Below, in pieces: positions 20,907 to 30,696 of a DNA stretch of 64,000 nucleotides. The position numbers were made by a program, and so were the translations under genes. The notes below the pieces were generated by a model. That model saw only the letters and a program-made list of their open reading frames with translations, was not told where the DNA came from and searched no databases. The first letter of the stretch is position 1. Each line of letters starts with the position of its first letter. Origin of the DNA: Cryoendolithus antarcticus (lineage: Eukaryota; Ascomycota; Dothideomycetes; Cladosporiales; Cladosporiaceae); assembly GCA_002077065.1 (NCBI GenBank), contig NAJO01000013.1:558001-622000 (forward strand), read 5' to 3'.

Positions 20907-23309
20907 ATGGCGGATACCACTGCCACGGCACCGGCGGCGATGCCACCGCCGACTTCGCGCTTCATGGATGCGTTGCTCGCCAACGCCCGTCCATCTCTCG
21001 ATAGCACCGACAACAAGATGGTCACGGATAACAGCGATCTGGCGTTCCGTACTTCGGGAAGCCCGCTGGTCGACGTCTTCAACGGCTTGACAGACGCCAT
21101 CACACCTAGCCTTCTCGCCACGTACCTTAGCGAAGCCTGGGCTGAGAATCCAGACGCGACCTTGCGCATCATCTGGAACGCTCGCTCTATCCACGTCGGC
21201 AAAGCTGATCGTACCTGCTTTTACCGTGCTCTTGGCTGGCTGAAGGAGAATCATCCTCAGACTTTACTCGTCAACCTGCCGTGGCTTGTACGTCCGGTGA
21301 TCCAAAAGAAGCTTCCGAAGGCTGCGGAAGCGACCTTCGGCGAAGAGGACGCGATGATGGTCAACGCTAGCGACGATAAGGAGTTCGAGCTTGTCGATGG
21401 CGCTCAGAACCTTGTTAAAGCTAGCGCTGTTGGCTGGGAAGAGAAAGCTGGCGAGCAAACCCAGGAAGAGCAAGACACTTGCCTCTCTGCATTCGATATC
21501 AAGTATGGCGTCTCTCACGGCTACTGGAAGGATCTACTGAACATACTCTCACTCGCTGCTCGCGATGAGCTCCACAGCGGTGGTGATCCTCGCAAAGTCT
21601 TCAACGTCGACCACCGCCCCACCGCTAAGAATGTAACGATGTGGAAGAAGAAGTGGGCGCTCGATAAGCACAATCAATCTGCTGATCGCTACGTGGGCAT
21701 CGACATGACTAATCTCGACCCAAAGCAGCGAGACTGGACGAAGGATCGCAAGAAGGCAGTGGTGAAGGCGCAGCATACAAAGATCGTGGCGAAGCTGGCA
21801 AACGACGAGTTCTACAACACTCTGCACAACACCGTGGCCAGCCTGTTCGCGGATCAGCTCAAGCTGGATATGGCCCGGCTGCAGTCGGACAACAAGGCGG
21901 ACAAGAAGCAGATCTCATTGGCGGCGAAGTGGGCTCCGTCGTCTGATGGCTCTCACGATTACGCCACCGCCATCGTCACTACTATCGCTGAGCTTCTTCA
22001 TCCCTTCGAGACCTGCTGCCCGGACACTCTTGATCGCTCCGATCGCAAAGCATACATCAAGCACGCCCGCATCGCCTACCAAAGCAAGACCCTCTCTCCG
22101 CTCCGTAAATTCCTCTTGGTGGTCGAGCGTGACATTACTGCTGGCACTTTCGACCAGATCGCCTACAACAAAATTCCCTCCCTGGCAATGAAGACTTACA
22201 CTCCGCTCTTCATCCGCAAAGACACCGATCACTTTTCCTCCTACCTCGAAGACGTCGCGTCAGGCAAGACTCACATCTCCGGTGCAGTGCTGCTGCCTGC
22301 GAACCTCATCCATGCCGTCTCTAGGCAGCCAGTCTTCGTCGGCAAGAAATCTACAGTCGAGGCCCTCATCGCAGACAAGCAGAACGAGCTGCAGGCGAAG
22401 GCTCTGGACGCACAGTGGAATGCTCTCGTCCAGCGCATGCGCGACTCCGGTACCCTAGCCTCCAGCATCGCAGTCGCCGACGTCTCAGGCTCGATGGGAT
22501 CGCCAGTCTTCCCAGACAAGACCACACCAATGGACTCCGCCATCGCACTCTCCCTCCTAGTAGCCGAGATCACGGCTCCGCCGTTCGGAGGCACCTTCAT
22601 CACCTTCGATCAGAAGCCTCAGATCCTGCACATTGGCGGACCCTCAGACAAGCGCACGCTGGCGGAGAAAGCGGCGTACGTCAGCTCGGCGCCCTGGGGA
22701 ATGAACACCGACTTCGTCGCCGTGTTCGAGAAGCTGCTCCTCCCCCTCGCGATTGAGAAGAAGCTCACGCGCGATGAGATGGTGAAGCAAGTCTTCGTCT
22801 TCTCAGACATGCACTTCGATTCCGCCGATTGTGGGCTGGACGCCGATGCTTACTCGTACCGCCCAGGGTATGGGTACGGCCACGTCTCCGGCGCTCACAG
22901 CACCACTACACGTACGACCTGGAAGTCCTCTTTCGAGCGGATCAAGACGCTCTACAACGACGCCGGCTACGATCTCCCGCGCCTTATCTTCTGGAATCTC
23001 GCCGGCCGCGCTGATGGACATCACTCTTACTCCACCTCGTCCACTCCAACCTCAGGGAATGACCAGCCCAAGCCAGTGCAAGCCCACGAAGCTAACACAG
23101 CCCTAGTCTCCGGCTACAGTCAGGGCCAGATGAAGATGTTCCTCGACACAGGCAGCTTGGAAGACGCGATGGCGGAGCTTGTGCTTGAGGAGGAGGATGA
23201 GTTGGGGAATGTGATTGTAAGGAAGGAGAAGAAGCAGGAGAGTCCATTGGATGTTGTGAAGAAGGCGATTGGCGGGGAGGCTTATCGGATGTTGAGGGTC
23301 GTGGACTAG
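20907..23309 (+). CDS. DUF2828/DUF7788-type protein with a von Willebrand A-like domain
   Basis: Single exon, 800 residues from the ATG in MADTTATAPAAMPPPTSRFM. The N-terminal half reads VTDNSDLAFRTSGSPLVDVF and NGLTDAITPSLLATYLSEAW, then RIIWNARSIHVGKADRTCFY, a helical region resembling DUF2828 proteins of fungi and plants. The C-terminal half is vWA-like: IAVADVSGSMGSP carries the metal-site DxSxS pattern at D525-S529. It is followed by FGGTFITFDQKPQI, the segment WGMNTDFVAVFEKLL with a conserved-type Thr, and KQVFVFSDMHFDSAD with a terminal Asp, then LIFWNLAGR. The order solenoid plus vWA recalls TROVE/Ro60, which binds non-coding RNA; that comparison is inference. The C-terminal end is acidic, then Lys-rich. 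Probably cytosolic: no signal or TM segment. The biochemical role of the family is unknown to me. Confidence 0.9.
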   Translation: MADTTATAPAAMPPPTSRFMDALLANARPSLDSTDNKMVTDNSDLAFRTSGSPLVDVFNGLTDAITPSLLATYLSEAWAENPDATLRIIWNARSIHVGKADRTCFYRALGWLKENHPQTLLVNLPWLVRPVIQKKLPKAAEATFGEEDAMMVNASDDKEFELVDGAQNLVKASAVGWEEKAGEQTQEEQDTCLSAFDIKYGVSHGYWKDLLNILSLAARDELHSGGDPRKVFNVDHRPTAKNVTMWKKKWALDKHNQSADRYVGIDMTNLDPKQRDWTKDRKKAVVKAQHTKIVAKLANDEFYNTLHNTVASLFADQLKLDMARLQSDNKADKKQISLAAKWAPSSDGSHDYATAIVTTIAELLHPFETCCPDTLDRSDRKAYIKHARIAYQSKTLSPLRKFLLVVERDITAGTFDQIAYNKIPSLAMKTYTPLFIRKDTDHFSSYLEDVASGKTHISGAVLLPANLIHAVSRQPVFVGKKSTVEALIADKQNELQAKALDAQWNALVQRMRDSGTLASSIAVADVSGSMGSPVFPDKTTPMDSAIALSLLVAEITAPPFGGTFITFDQKPQILHIGGPSDKRTLAEKAAYVSSAPWGMNTDFVAVFEKLLLPLAIEKKLTRDEMVKQVFVFSDMHFDSADCGLDADAYSYRPGYGYGHVSGAHSTTTRTTWKSSFERIKTLYNDAGYDLPRLIFWNLAGRADGHHSYSTSSTPTSGNDQPKPVQAHEANTALVSGYSQGQMKMFLDTGSLEDAMAELVLEEEDELGNVIVRKEKKQESPLDVVKKAIGGEAYRMLRVVD

Positions 23310-23963
23310 CCTTGACTAATGGCTTTATGGCGTTGAAATTAGCGTAGGGAGCGAGGGGTCGGACAGGACAAAACAGGGGGAGGACTTGGACGGCGCACTA
23401 AGGAAATCGACATCACGGCCGTTATGAGACTGGACAACGAGCACGATCATGACAGTGGGACGGCACAGCACGTAGCTCAAAAGCCGTAGCAATTGATAGC
23501 TTATACACCTACACCCAAGTGACCGTCCGTCCCTCCCAGTCCTTCCCTATCTCCTCCAAAACAGCGATGGTATAATGCCCTTCCTTCCCCTTTCCTCCAC
23601 AATTCACCGATTTACTTTCCTCCGCGAATGATGTCCACAGTCCTTTCCCCCCTTACACAGCTGTCGCAACAGCTCTCAAAGAGTTGTCCATCCAAAATCC
23701 CGATCCCATGACCCTGAGTGTCATGTCCAAAACGCCGTTGTATGAGGCTTCCCCTGGACGCCAGTCGCTGCAAGGACATATGAAAGCAGTTCGTTCTTCC
23801 GTTTCCTTCCATTTCCTCCATTTCGGTAGCTGCCTGAGCTGTCGATGCGCGATTGTGTGGTTCTTTGGTTTGTTTGATGGTGGGCGATTGTGATCGGTTC
23901 GGTATGCTTCGAGCAGCCAGCGAGTGTCCTCGATTCCCATCTTCGTTCCAATCATTGGTTTGT
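23310..23963. other. Intergenic region, convergent tails
   Basis: Between the stops of the vWA gene and the kinase gene. CT-rich stretches around 23520-23650. Overlapping short frames occur on both strands, none convincing. Confidence 0.55.
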
Positions 23964-26135
23964 TCAGTCCAACCTCACCCCCTTCCGACTGCTCTGACTG
24001 CTCCCCTCCCCAGCCTCTCCAATCACAGGCAGCACCTGGTTTGGATCCGCATCCTCCGCATTCGGACTCCGCACTGTCCCTAAATGTCGTTCAGGCACGT
24101 CCTTCTCGTCCATACTGTCTCCTCGGCTCCTTTCTGCGCTCCTTTCTGCCCGTTCCATAACGCCTTGTGTGCCCTTCGGATTGCTTTGATCATATTGAAT
24201 GTTTAGACTGCTCAGCCGCGCGTCATTCACAGGCGAGCCGACGGCGATGTGGTGGGACATCCCTGGCACCGTGTCGATCGTGATCGATCTTCTTTGCTTC
24301 TCCGCCCGCTCGTGTGACATCGTGATGCCGGCGATGAACTTGTTGAAGCGGTCGCCGTAGCGGACTGGTGGTATAGGTGAGATCTGGGGTTCGTTGCCGC
24401 CGAATCCTTTCCAGAAATGCTCGGCTTTCTTGACGATATTGTATCGAGTCAGGCAGTCGATGATGCCCAGATAGTATATGACTTCGCCCGGCATGTCGTT
24501 TTCGTGTGTGGCCTGATAGCCGCCGTTGTCGGCATAGAACATAAGGCTCGTTCGATGTGCTTCTGCAGGCATCTTGTCGACGGCGTGCTCCATGGGGACC
24601 GGTCGTTGTCTCTTGACCATGTCTCGGAGCTCTCTAGCTCGTTTGGCGGTCTCAAGCTTGCTTGGCGTGCGTGCGAGACCGCTAATGATGTTTTGGTCTT
24701 CGCCCTGTTCGTGGTGAGGCTGGTAGACTTTGAGTGTCCGTTCGCGCAGTTGTTCAGTATTGCCGCGGAGAAGGTCGTGAACGCCGATCAGCATTGAGTA
24801 GTCCATTATGCCAAGGCGTTGTAGTAGGGCGACGTCTTTCTCCATCTGCGATACAAAGGCTGCCTTCTTAGTTGGGCCAAATTCGAGATGGAGGTTGCGA
24901 CGAAGCCAGTTCAGATCTTTGAGCGTAGCACGTGGGTTCTTCTCGAGATCTTCTTCTTTGAAGTCTCGACCAATGGTGCTGCCCTTGAGATCGAATGTGC
25001 GGTGAATGTCGAGATGTGGCGGAAAGAGATTGTTCATGACGACGAAGTGTATCTTCCTGCCGTATGGTATCTTGACGCGATGCAGCCCGTAGAACTGCGA
25101 TAGCAATGTGTTTGGGTTCTCGCGTACGTGGTTGTAGTAATCCTTGAGGATCTTGCGGAGGAACTTCGCCTCTCCGTGATGGATGGTTTTGATGATGTAT
25201 TTGTAGTCGCGAGAGAAGTAGAAGAAGCTTCCACTCTTGCCAGGCGATCCAAGTTCTGACAGAACGTACTTAGAGGTCAGCGAGACGAGGTAGTCGGCGG
25301 GATCAATGTCGAAGCCGGCGCGCAGGTGGCGGAACACCCATGGCGCATAGTCTTTGAACTTGAAGTCGTACTTCGCGCTTGGTGTGAGTTCATTCCCGGT
25401 GATATCGAAGCTGAACTTGTTACGCGCAGTGAAATCCGAGTCCTCCAGTTCGCGATCGATCTTAGCATTGCAGCGGCTGACTGTGAACCGAATGCCAGTG
25501 AGCATGTTATACGCTGTTTCATAATTCACGTGGTTCTCGTCGACCTTGTTGCCGATCATGACTCGGTCATCGTCGGTGTCGGGGCGAGTTCTCTTAGCCG
25601 AGATATGCTTGCCCTTGATTGAGTCTGTCCAACGTGCGGTGTCCTCGTCGGTTGGTGTCTCCTCGGTGAACATGTCGCTGTGAACGCTGCGTGAGATTCT
25701 GCGAGCCAGCTGTGATGAGGCACGGCGGCGGGTGGGTGTGTTTGGCGAGAATCTGCCGGTCGCGGAGACGACATTGTCGATGGGTGATAAGCTCGGTGCC
25801 TGTATCTGAGGCTGTGTCGGCTTCTCGTGCTGCAGTGATGTGGTCGAGTGCAGGCTGTGGTTTGTGGTGGTATTGGTATTGGTATTGATTGTGGGCTGGT
25901 GCAGGGATTCTGTCGATAGCAGGCCCGTGGTGGTGGTGACTGTGGTTGTAGTCGTGGTACTGTTGCTGTAATGCGCCGGAGCGCTTGTCTTGAGTGCGCT
26001 GCCATGCTTGACGTAGCCGTTGACGCTTCCATTCTCCTGAATCATCAGGACGGTGGTCATTTCCGTGGGATGTAGCTTGTGGCTCGCATGATCGTCAGGC
26101 GCGAGGCAGGTGCCCTTGTCCTTCTCCTCGGCCAC
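23964..26135 (-). CDS. MSS4: Phosphatidylinositol-4-phosphate 5-kinase (Mss4/Its3 type)
   Basis: Single exon, 723 residues. Residues 1-200 are disordered, with Thr/Asn/Ser tracts and a basic patch TPTRRRASSQLARRISRS. The kinase core spans about 203-605. It has the glycine-rich loop GKSGSFFYF (299-307), the ATP-contacting Lys at K316 in YIIKTI, DLKGS (382-386), MDYSML (444-449), and the catalytic IID at 558-560 in YYLGIIDCLTRYN. The activation loop KKAEHFWKGF (569-578) keeps the Glu that favours PI4P as substrate. The product would be PI(4,5)P2 at the plasma membrane, which in yeast supports actin organisation, endocytosis and Rho signalling. The Ser/Thr-rich tail ends GVRLD. The first ATG of the frame is used; a short upstream exon cannot be excluded. 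Confidence 0.96.
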   Translation of the reverse strand: MAEEKDKGTCLAPDDHASHKLHPTEMTTVLMIQENGSVNGYVKHGSALKTSAPAHYSNSTTTTTTVTTTTGLLSTESLHQPTINTNTNTTTNHSLHSTTSLQHEKPTQPQIQAPSLSPIDNVVSATGRFSPNTPTRRRASSQLARRISRSVHSDMFTEETPTDEDTARWTDSIKGKHISAKRTRPDTDDDRVMIGNKVDENHVNYETAYNMLTGIRFTVSRCNAKIDRELEDSDFTARNKFSFDITGNELTPSAKYDFKFKDYAPWVFRHLRAGFDIDPADYLVSLTSKYVLSELGSPGKSGSFFYFSRDYKYIIKTIHHGEAKFLRKILKDYYNHVRENPNTLLSQFYGLHRVKIPYGRKIHFVVMNNLFPPHLDIHRTFDLKGSTIGRDFKEEDLEKNPRATLKDLNWLRRNLHLEFGPTKKAAFVSQMEKDVALLQRLGIMDYSMLIGVHDLLRGNTEQLRERTLKVYQPHHEQGEDQNIISGLARTPSKLETAKRARELRDMVKRQRPVPMEHAVDKMPAEAHRTSLMFYADNGGYQATHENDMPGEVIYYLGIIDCLTRYNIVKKAEHFWKGFGGNEPQISPIPPVRYGDRFNKFIAGITMSHERAEKQRRSITIDTVPGMSHHIAVGSPVNDARLSSLNIQYDQSNPKGTQGVMERAERSAERSRGDSMDEKDVPERHLGTVRSPNAEDADPNQVLPVIGEAGEGSSQSSRKGVRLD

Positions 26136-26190
26136 CGGTTTCGAGGCCTTGCTTCCTATTGCGAAGACTCCTTCCTGGTCGACTCTGGTT

Positions 26191-26216
26191 GGTTGTTTGT
26201 TTGTTTGTTCGTTTGG
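26191..26216 (+). repeat. Short GTTT microsatellite
   Basis: Imperfect tandem GTTT units in the leader of the PIP5K gene (AAAC on its sense strand). Confidence 0.6.
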
Positions 26217-26791
26217 GTGGCGCCTCCTCTGCGAGCTTATGCTTGAGGGAGTTGTTGCTCGGGTGCGGTCTGTACTTGCTTGGAGTTGTGCTTGAAATAC
26301 TTGAGAGGAGTCGCAATGGCTGGACTTGGCCAGGACGGCCTAAGATGCCGCGCGGGTATAGCCGCCCGTCAAAGCTCAAGCGTCGACTCTAGCTTACCTA
26401 ATACGCTTCCTCACGCATCGCTTGACCTCGCTGCGATGAGCTGTGCAGCCTCGACCGCATCCTTGAATTACTGGATATACGATCAGCTTATAGATTCGTG
26501 ATCTTGGTGCGCCCAATAGTGCTAAGTTATCGCTCGAATTTCACGATTGCATCTGCATGTTCACTTTCCGTCTGAACTCCAGTGTGGAAAGTTACTAAGC
26601 CGTACCCACGTACTGCATGACAGTCGATTTCCCTACAGGTACCGAAAATCGCACCCGATAAGCACGTCGGTCAGCAGAGACTTAGACCAGGACACCATTT
26701 GCCAGGTCTTCATGTCTTCGGGAGTTTCAGCAGCACATTACGATGTATCTGACCGATGTTGTCTTCCATGTGCTTAGCATATGTGTGGTTG

Positions 26792-26850
26792 GGGCTGCGC
26801 AACCCTAAGGTTAGGGCTGCGCAAACCCTAAGGTTAAGCAACCCTAAACA
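26792..26850 (+). repeat. Interstitial telomere-like tandem repeat
   Basis: Two near-identical units of 22 and 23 bases, each GGGCTGCGCAA(A)CCCTAA followed by GGTTA, then a partial third unit ending ACCCTAAAC. Each unit contains the telomeric hexamer CCCTAA. In the first, CCCTAA-GG-TTAGGG makes a perfect 14-base inverted repeat. Filamentous fungi have TTAGGG telomeres, so this may be a scar of break healing, or a protein-binding site. Confidence 0.7.
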
Positions 26851-27481
26851 CCTTTCCAGGACCGAATGCAAAATTCAACATGTACACGAGCGGAAGGACT
26901 GGGTGATCAAACAGATGGCGTGCTCCGTCTTCGTAGAGGAAAGCTGAGACAATGGTCAGACGCGCAGTAGCCTCTCGCCGTAACACCTGTTGCGAAATGT
27001 GTATACTCTCGTAGATTCGTTTCGAGTCTCGACGCTCAAAGGCTCAGCTGGCGGACCTCACTCCGGCGTGCGCAACGACGAGCCTCGGCACTACGTCACA
27101 CCATAAACAAACCCGTTGCGTTGACGAGCCGCGATATCAACATATCAGAGGAATACAAAATTGCCACAGCGAAAAGCATGGAAAATACACAGTCCGTTCA
27201 CACATGCACTATGTACCACATCGTAGCAACATGACTCCCAATCGCGCCCCTCCAATCGTTCGTCTTCCCAGTCAGCGCCCACACACTTATAAACCCCAAA
27301 AGCAAACACCCCAGCACGGACTCGCGCCATCGAGCCGACATTGTCAGAGCTGCTACAGCTAACGAGGAAAAGGAACCCATCATGTGGTATCATGCCATTA
27401 GAACGCCAGGACCGTATGCGCCGGTGTTGGGCGACAGACTTGCCAGACGAAGAGGAGCAGGGAAGGGCGGATTGACGGCGT

Positions 27482-28685
27482 CTAGGCTTTCGATTTTGCG
27501 GCAGCCTTCTTTGGGGTCGCCTTCTTGGCGGCAGCCTTCTTTGCGGGTGCCTTCTTTGTAGCGGCTTGGGGAGCTGTGGACTTGACGACACGGCCGGTCT
27601 TGGTCTTAGTGATTGTGACAGGGGCTTTCTCCTCAACGGCGGGTGCCTATGTGGATGTCAGTATATCATGAACGACGATCAGGTGAAAATGAGTACATAC
27701 GGAGACAGGCGTCTTGCGGGTCTTGCTCGTGTTTGCCTTGGTCTTCGTGGCTGGTGCCTTCTTGGCGGCAGCCTTCTTCGTCGCAGGGGCCTTCTTGGCA
27801 GCAGTCTTCGTGGCAGCCTTCTTTGGCGCAGCAGCCTTCTTCGTTGCGGGTGCCTTCTTCTTCTCGGCGACCGGCGATGACTTCTTGGCAGCTGCGGGTG
27901 CAGCGTCACCTCGAGCAAGCTTCACTGGGCCAGATGCGCCTGTCGCAGTGAGGTCAGCTCGCGTACTAGCAGTGAGACAATGACAAATGGAAGCCACAGA
28001 TGCTGGTCTGTGGCAGAGCGAGCGTCGAATGACAATTAAGGATGTGCTCGAGTGACGCTGGGTGCAGGAGAAAGTCGTCAGGAGTACGTACCCTTGGGTC
28101 GGGAGAAGACACCAGTCTCTGAGCCCTTGGCGAGAGCGCGGTTGAATTGCGTGGTGAATGCCGCGTCGGTGACGGTGGCGAGGTTGTTGTTTGCTTGGAC
28201 GTATTTTTTGAGGGCCTGGCGACTGTGAAGCAGACGAAAGTCAGCAAACGAAGCCAAGCAAGTCAGATCACGCCACTCCGGATTTGGGGCGGTGGGACGG
28301 GCGACAGTGAGGGTGGACTTACGAGCTACCATTACGCTCCTTCAGCTGTCGATGCGAGACAGCGTTAGTGAGAGTTTCAGAGGTTCAGAGGCAAGACTCG
28401 TGATGCGCGATTTCGAGGCGCATCGCCAGTCGAAGGTGCGAAATTGCGACGAAGCGATTCGCGGCGGCGGCGAGATCGCGACACACAGGCTTCCACTTAC
28501 GTTGATGACACCCTCCTTGATCATGTCTGTGACGCGTCAGTCAGTGATGGCATTCGCGAAGCGCATTTCGCAATACTCGTTGCAGAGCATGCGACAGAAG
28601 TGAACGCACCAAGGTAGCTGGCATGAGTGGGAGCGGCGGCAGCCGACTTCTTCGAGGCCGCGGCGGAAGTCTTCTTGGGAGGCAT
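27482..28685 (-). CDS. Linker histone H1
   Basis: Six exons on the minus strand: 28610-28685, 28501-28526, 28323-28345, 28092-28222, 27701-27939 and 27482-27646, totalling 219 residues. The N terminus is MPPKKTSAAASKKSAAAAP. The globular H15 domain is assembled from three introns: THASYLDMIKEGVIN, LKERNGSSRQALKKYVQAN, then ATVTDAAFTTQFNRALAKGS and ETGVFSRPKG. The C-terminal tail is a Lys/Ala/Pro repeat array with many KKAPATKK, KKAAAKK and KKATPKK units, as expected for binding linker DNA. The tail is broken by one more intron after RKTPVS and ends KKAAAKSKA. It acts in chromatin compaction in the nucleus. Exons 2 and 3 are only 26 and 23 nt. All junction phases agree. Confidence 0.93.
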
Positions 28686-29455
28686 GATGTGTGATGTAGA
28701 TGGGATTGTTTGTCGTATGAAGACGCGTCGAGTGCTATACCGTGTGTATGGATAGTCGTCCGGTGTGTTGTGGTAAAAAGCTGATTCGGAGAGTCGAAAT
28801 GGGACTTTCATCCTGCCTCGGGGCAAGTGCACTTTTAAAGTCAGCGCAGCTTCCCCAGACGCGCTGGATCACACACACAATCTCAGACGCGCTAAGCCTA
28901 TTCCACCAAGAACCAAACATCGCAACTTAACTTTGGCGTCGGTCTTGATGTGTTTCTGTATCATTGTCTTTCGAGTGTGTCTTACCGTGATGGCTGGTCT
29001 ACTTACTAGAGGTATTCGACTTGATTTGGCGGATTCCCAGAGCGCAACACCGCGAGCTCATCACGCGTTCAAGATGCCTCGCCTGCTCGTGCCCGATGCA
29101 TGTCACCGATGCGATGCTACCTGATCGTCTTGCTGGGCGCATGCGCTGTCGAAGTATGGCATGGCGATGATTTTGATCGCATGTTCGCAACAGCGCGTTC
29201 ACTGCGACGCACAACCTCACAGTGATTGACCCCGCATCTTCGAGCTTGCGACGGGAGGTCACGCGCCCAGTGTGACACAGCCGCCTAGTTGCTGCCATTG
29301 CGATCAGTACGCTGCTTCAGCTGTCATACCTCTAGAGGCCCTCGTGTTGAGGTTCATGACTGTGCAATGGTCTGGGATTCCATGGCACGTTGCGAACCCC
29401 CAGGGTCAACACGGCATAGATTGACTCTGACCGGTCAAAGCCTCGAAGGGGTTGA
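28686..29455. other. Intergenic region upstream of histone H1
   Basis: Histone H1 promoter and the 3' flank of the TGS1 gene. I looked for histone-type paired elements and saw none clear enough to report. No gene. Confidence 0.55.
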
Positions 29456-30323
29456 TCACTCGATTGCGAAGCCTCCAATGTACGCGCAGAGCGCTTTACT
29501 ACTCCCGAACATGCAGTAGTGGATCACCTTCATCTTCCCTCCGTCCTGAGCGATCTGGGCGATTTGCTCGAGCGCGGAGGTGCGAGGCAGGTACAGCACC
29601 ACGTGACTTGCACCTTTCGAGAATGCCTGGTGGAGTGCGGTGAGCGAGTACGGCTCCATGACATCGAGGTCGAAGACTTCGTAGTCGGCGTAGGTAGGAC
29701 CTAAGAATGTTTAGCAGTGTACTAGTGATCGGTACTACATGTGCACCATTGAGCCTGCATGTTCAGCACGTACCTCCCCATGGTGGGCTTCCAAAGATCA
29801 CTGCGTTCTTCAACTGAAACTTGAGCTTCTTCGCCAACACATCGAAGACATCGCCGTGAATCCAGACAATCTTTTTCGCAACGCCATAGATCTCAGCATT
29901 GTGCTTTGCGCAAGCAAGCACGGTCGCATCCTTCTCGACTGCGAAGATCTGGTTCCATCGTCCAGACAGAGCGAACTGGATGGTGTTCCCACCAGCTCCG
30001 GCGAATGCATCGATTAGTATTCTCTTTGAAGCAGGCGCGCTTGCGATGTCTGATGAAATCTTCCTACGAGATGTTATTGGTTGAACTTCATCTCAAGTCT
30101 TGGCTTGGCTTCACAGCCAGGAACAGGAACCAACTTACTTTGCAACCGGCTCCGGCGTGACACCGAACCACAGATCATCGGTCATCCAGATACCCTCATC
30201 GTATCTTGAAAAGATACTCTTTCGCTGATGCCAATATTTGGATATCTCGAATGGCACATCCTCAGCAGTGTCAAAGTGGTGCACGCCTGCCGGTATGTCT
30301 TCGGCGGCTTCGTCCGTCGCCAT
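29456..30323 (-). CDS. TGS1: Trimethylguanosine synthase (cap hypermethylase)
   Basis: Three exons: 30139-30323, 29774-30063 and 29456-29700, totalling 239 residues. Exon 1 contains YWHQRKSIFSRYDEGIWMTD and WFGVTPEPVA, the TGS1 signature ahead of the SAM fold. Motif I is IDAFAGAGGNTIQFA (D80-G87 core), followed by VEKDATVLACAKHNAEIYGV for ribose recognition and WIHGDVFDVL. The catalytic motif is FGSPPWGGPTY with SPPW at 154-157, where Trp stacks on the m7G base. The C-terminal strands are ASHVVLYLPR and KVIHYCMFGSSKAL. The enzyme adds two methyls to the m7G cap of snRNAs and snoRNAs in the nucleus. It lacks any long N-terminal extension, like the yeast enzyme. It is divergent from the GRASP gene across 373 bases. 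Confidence 0.94.
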
Positions 30324-30696
30324 GTCAGAACGCCGGAAGAAATGGAGTGTTCGATGATGGGTTTGAGCGGACGAAACTGGACGCGAATGACGAGCGACAA
30401 TCTATAAGCCGTCCTGCGATAGTCCGAGATTGTCTGGGGTTGCGTGATGGACTGAGAAGTTGAGGTAATGTTGTCGCATGCTGGAAAGTTGCACATGCGC
30501 CTCTGGAGCAGTGAAGTCGGCCAGTCGGCGGGGCTAACGGAAAGCTCCATTGGGATCACTTGCGGCTACACGAGTCATGCTCCACTACACGCGCTCCTCA
30601 CCTATGAGCGCGCTGGACACGAAAGAGCCGCGAAGGCGACGTTGGAATTCAAAGACTGCATATCCCGTTTCGAGCACTGTCAACAAATCAATCAAT
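30324..30696. other. Divergent promoter region, TGS1 / GRASP
   Basis: Shared upstream region of two housekeeping genes. The GRASP frame is open back to 30550 but lacks domain support there. No gene. Confidence 0.6.

Larger units (their letters stand above)
26136..27481. other. 1.3 kb intergenic region upstream of PIP5K and downstream of histone H1
   Basis: Contains the kinase leader with a GTTT run and, near the middle, a telomere-like tandem repeat listed separately. No gene seen. Open frames at 27145-27400 on the minus strand are extensions of a shadow frame of histone H1. Confidence 0.6.

Noticed and set aside
27714..27983. Very hydrophobic plus-strand frame (Ala/Phe/Val) resembling a membrane protein
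   Set aside because: It is the antisense of the Lys/Ala repeats of histone H1, which always reads as Phe/Leu/Ala in that frame.
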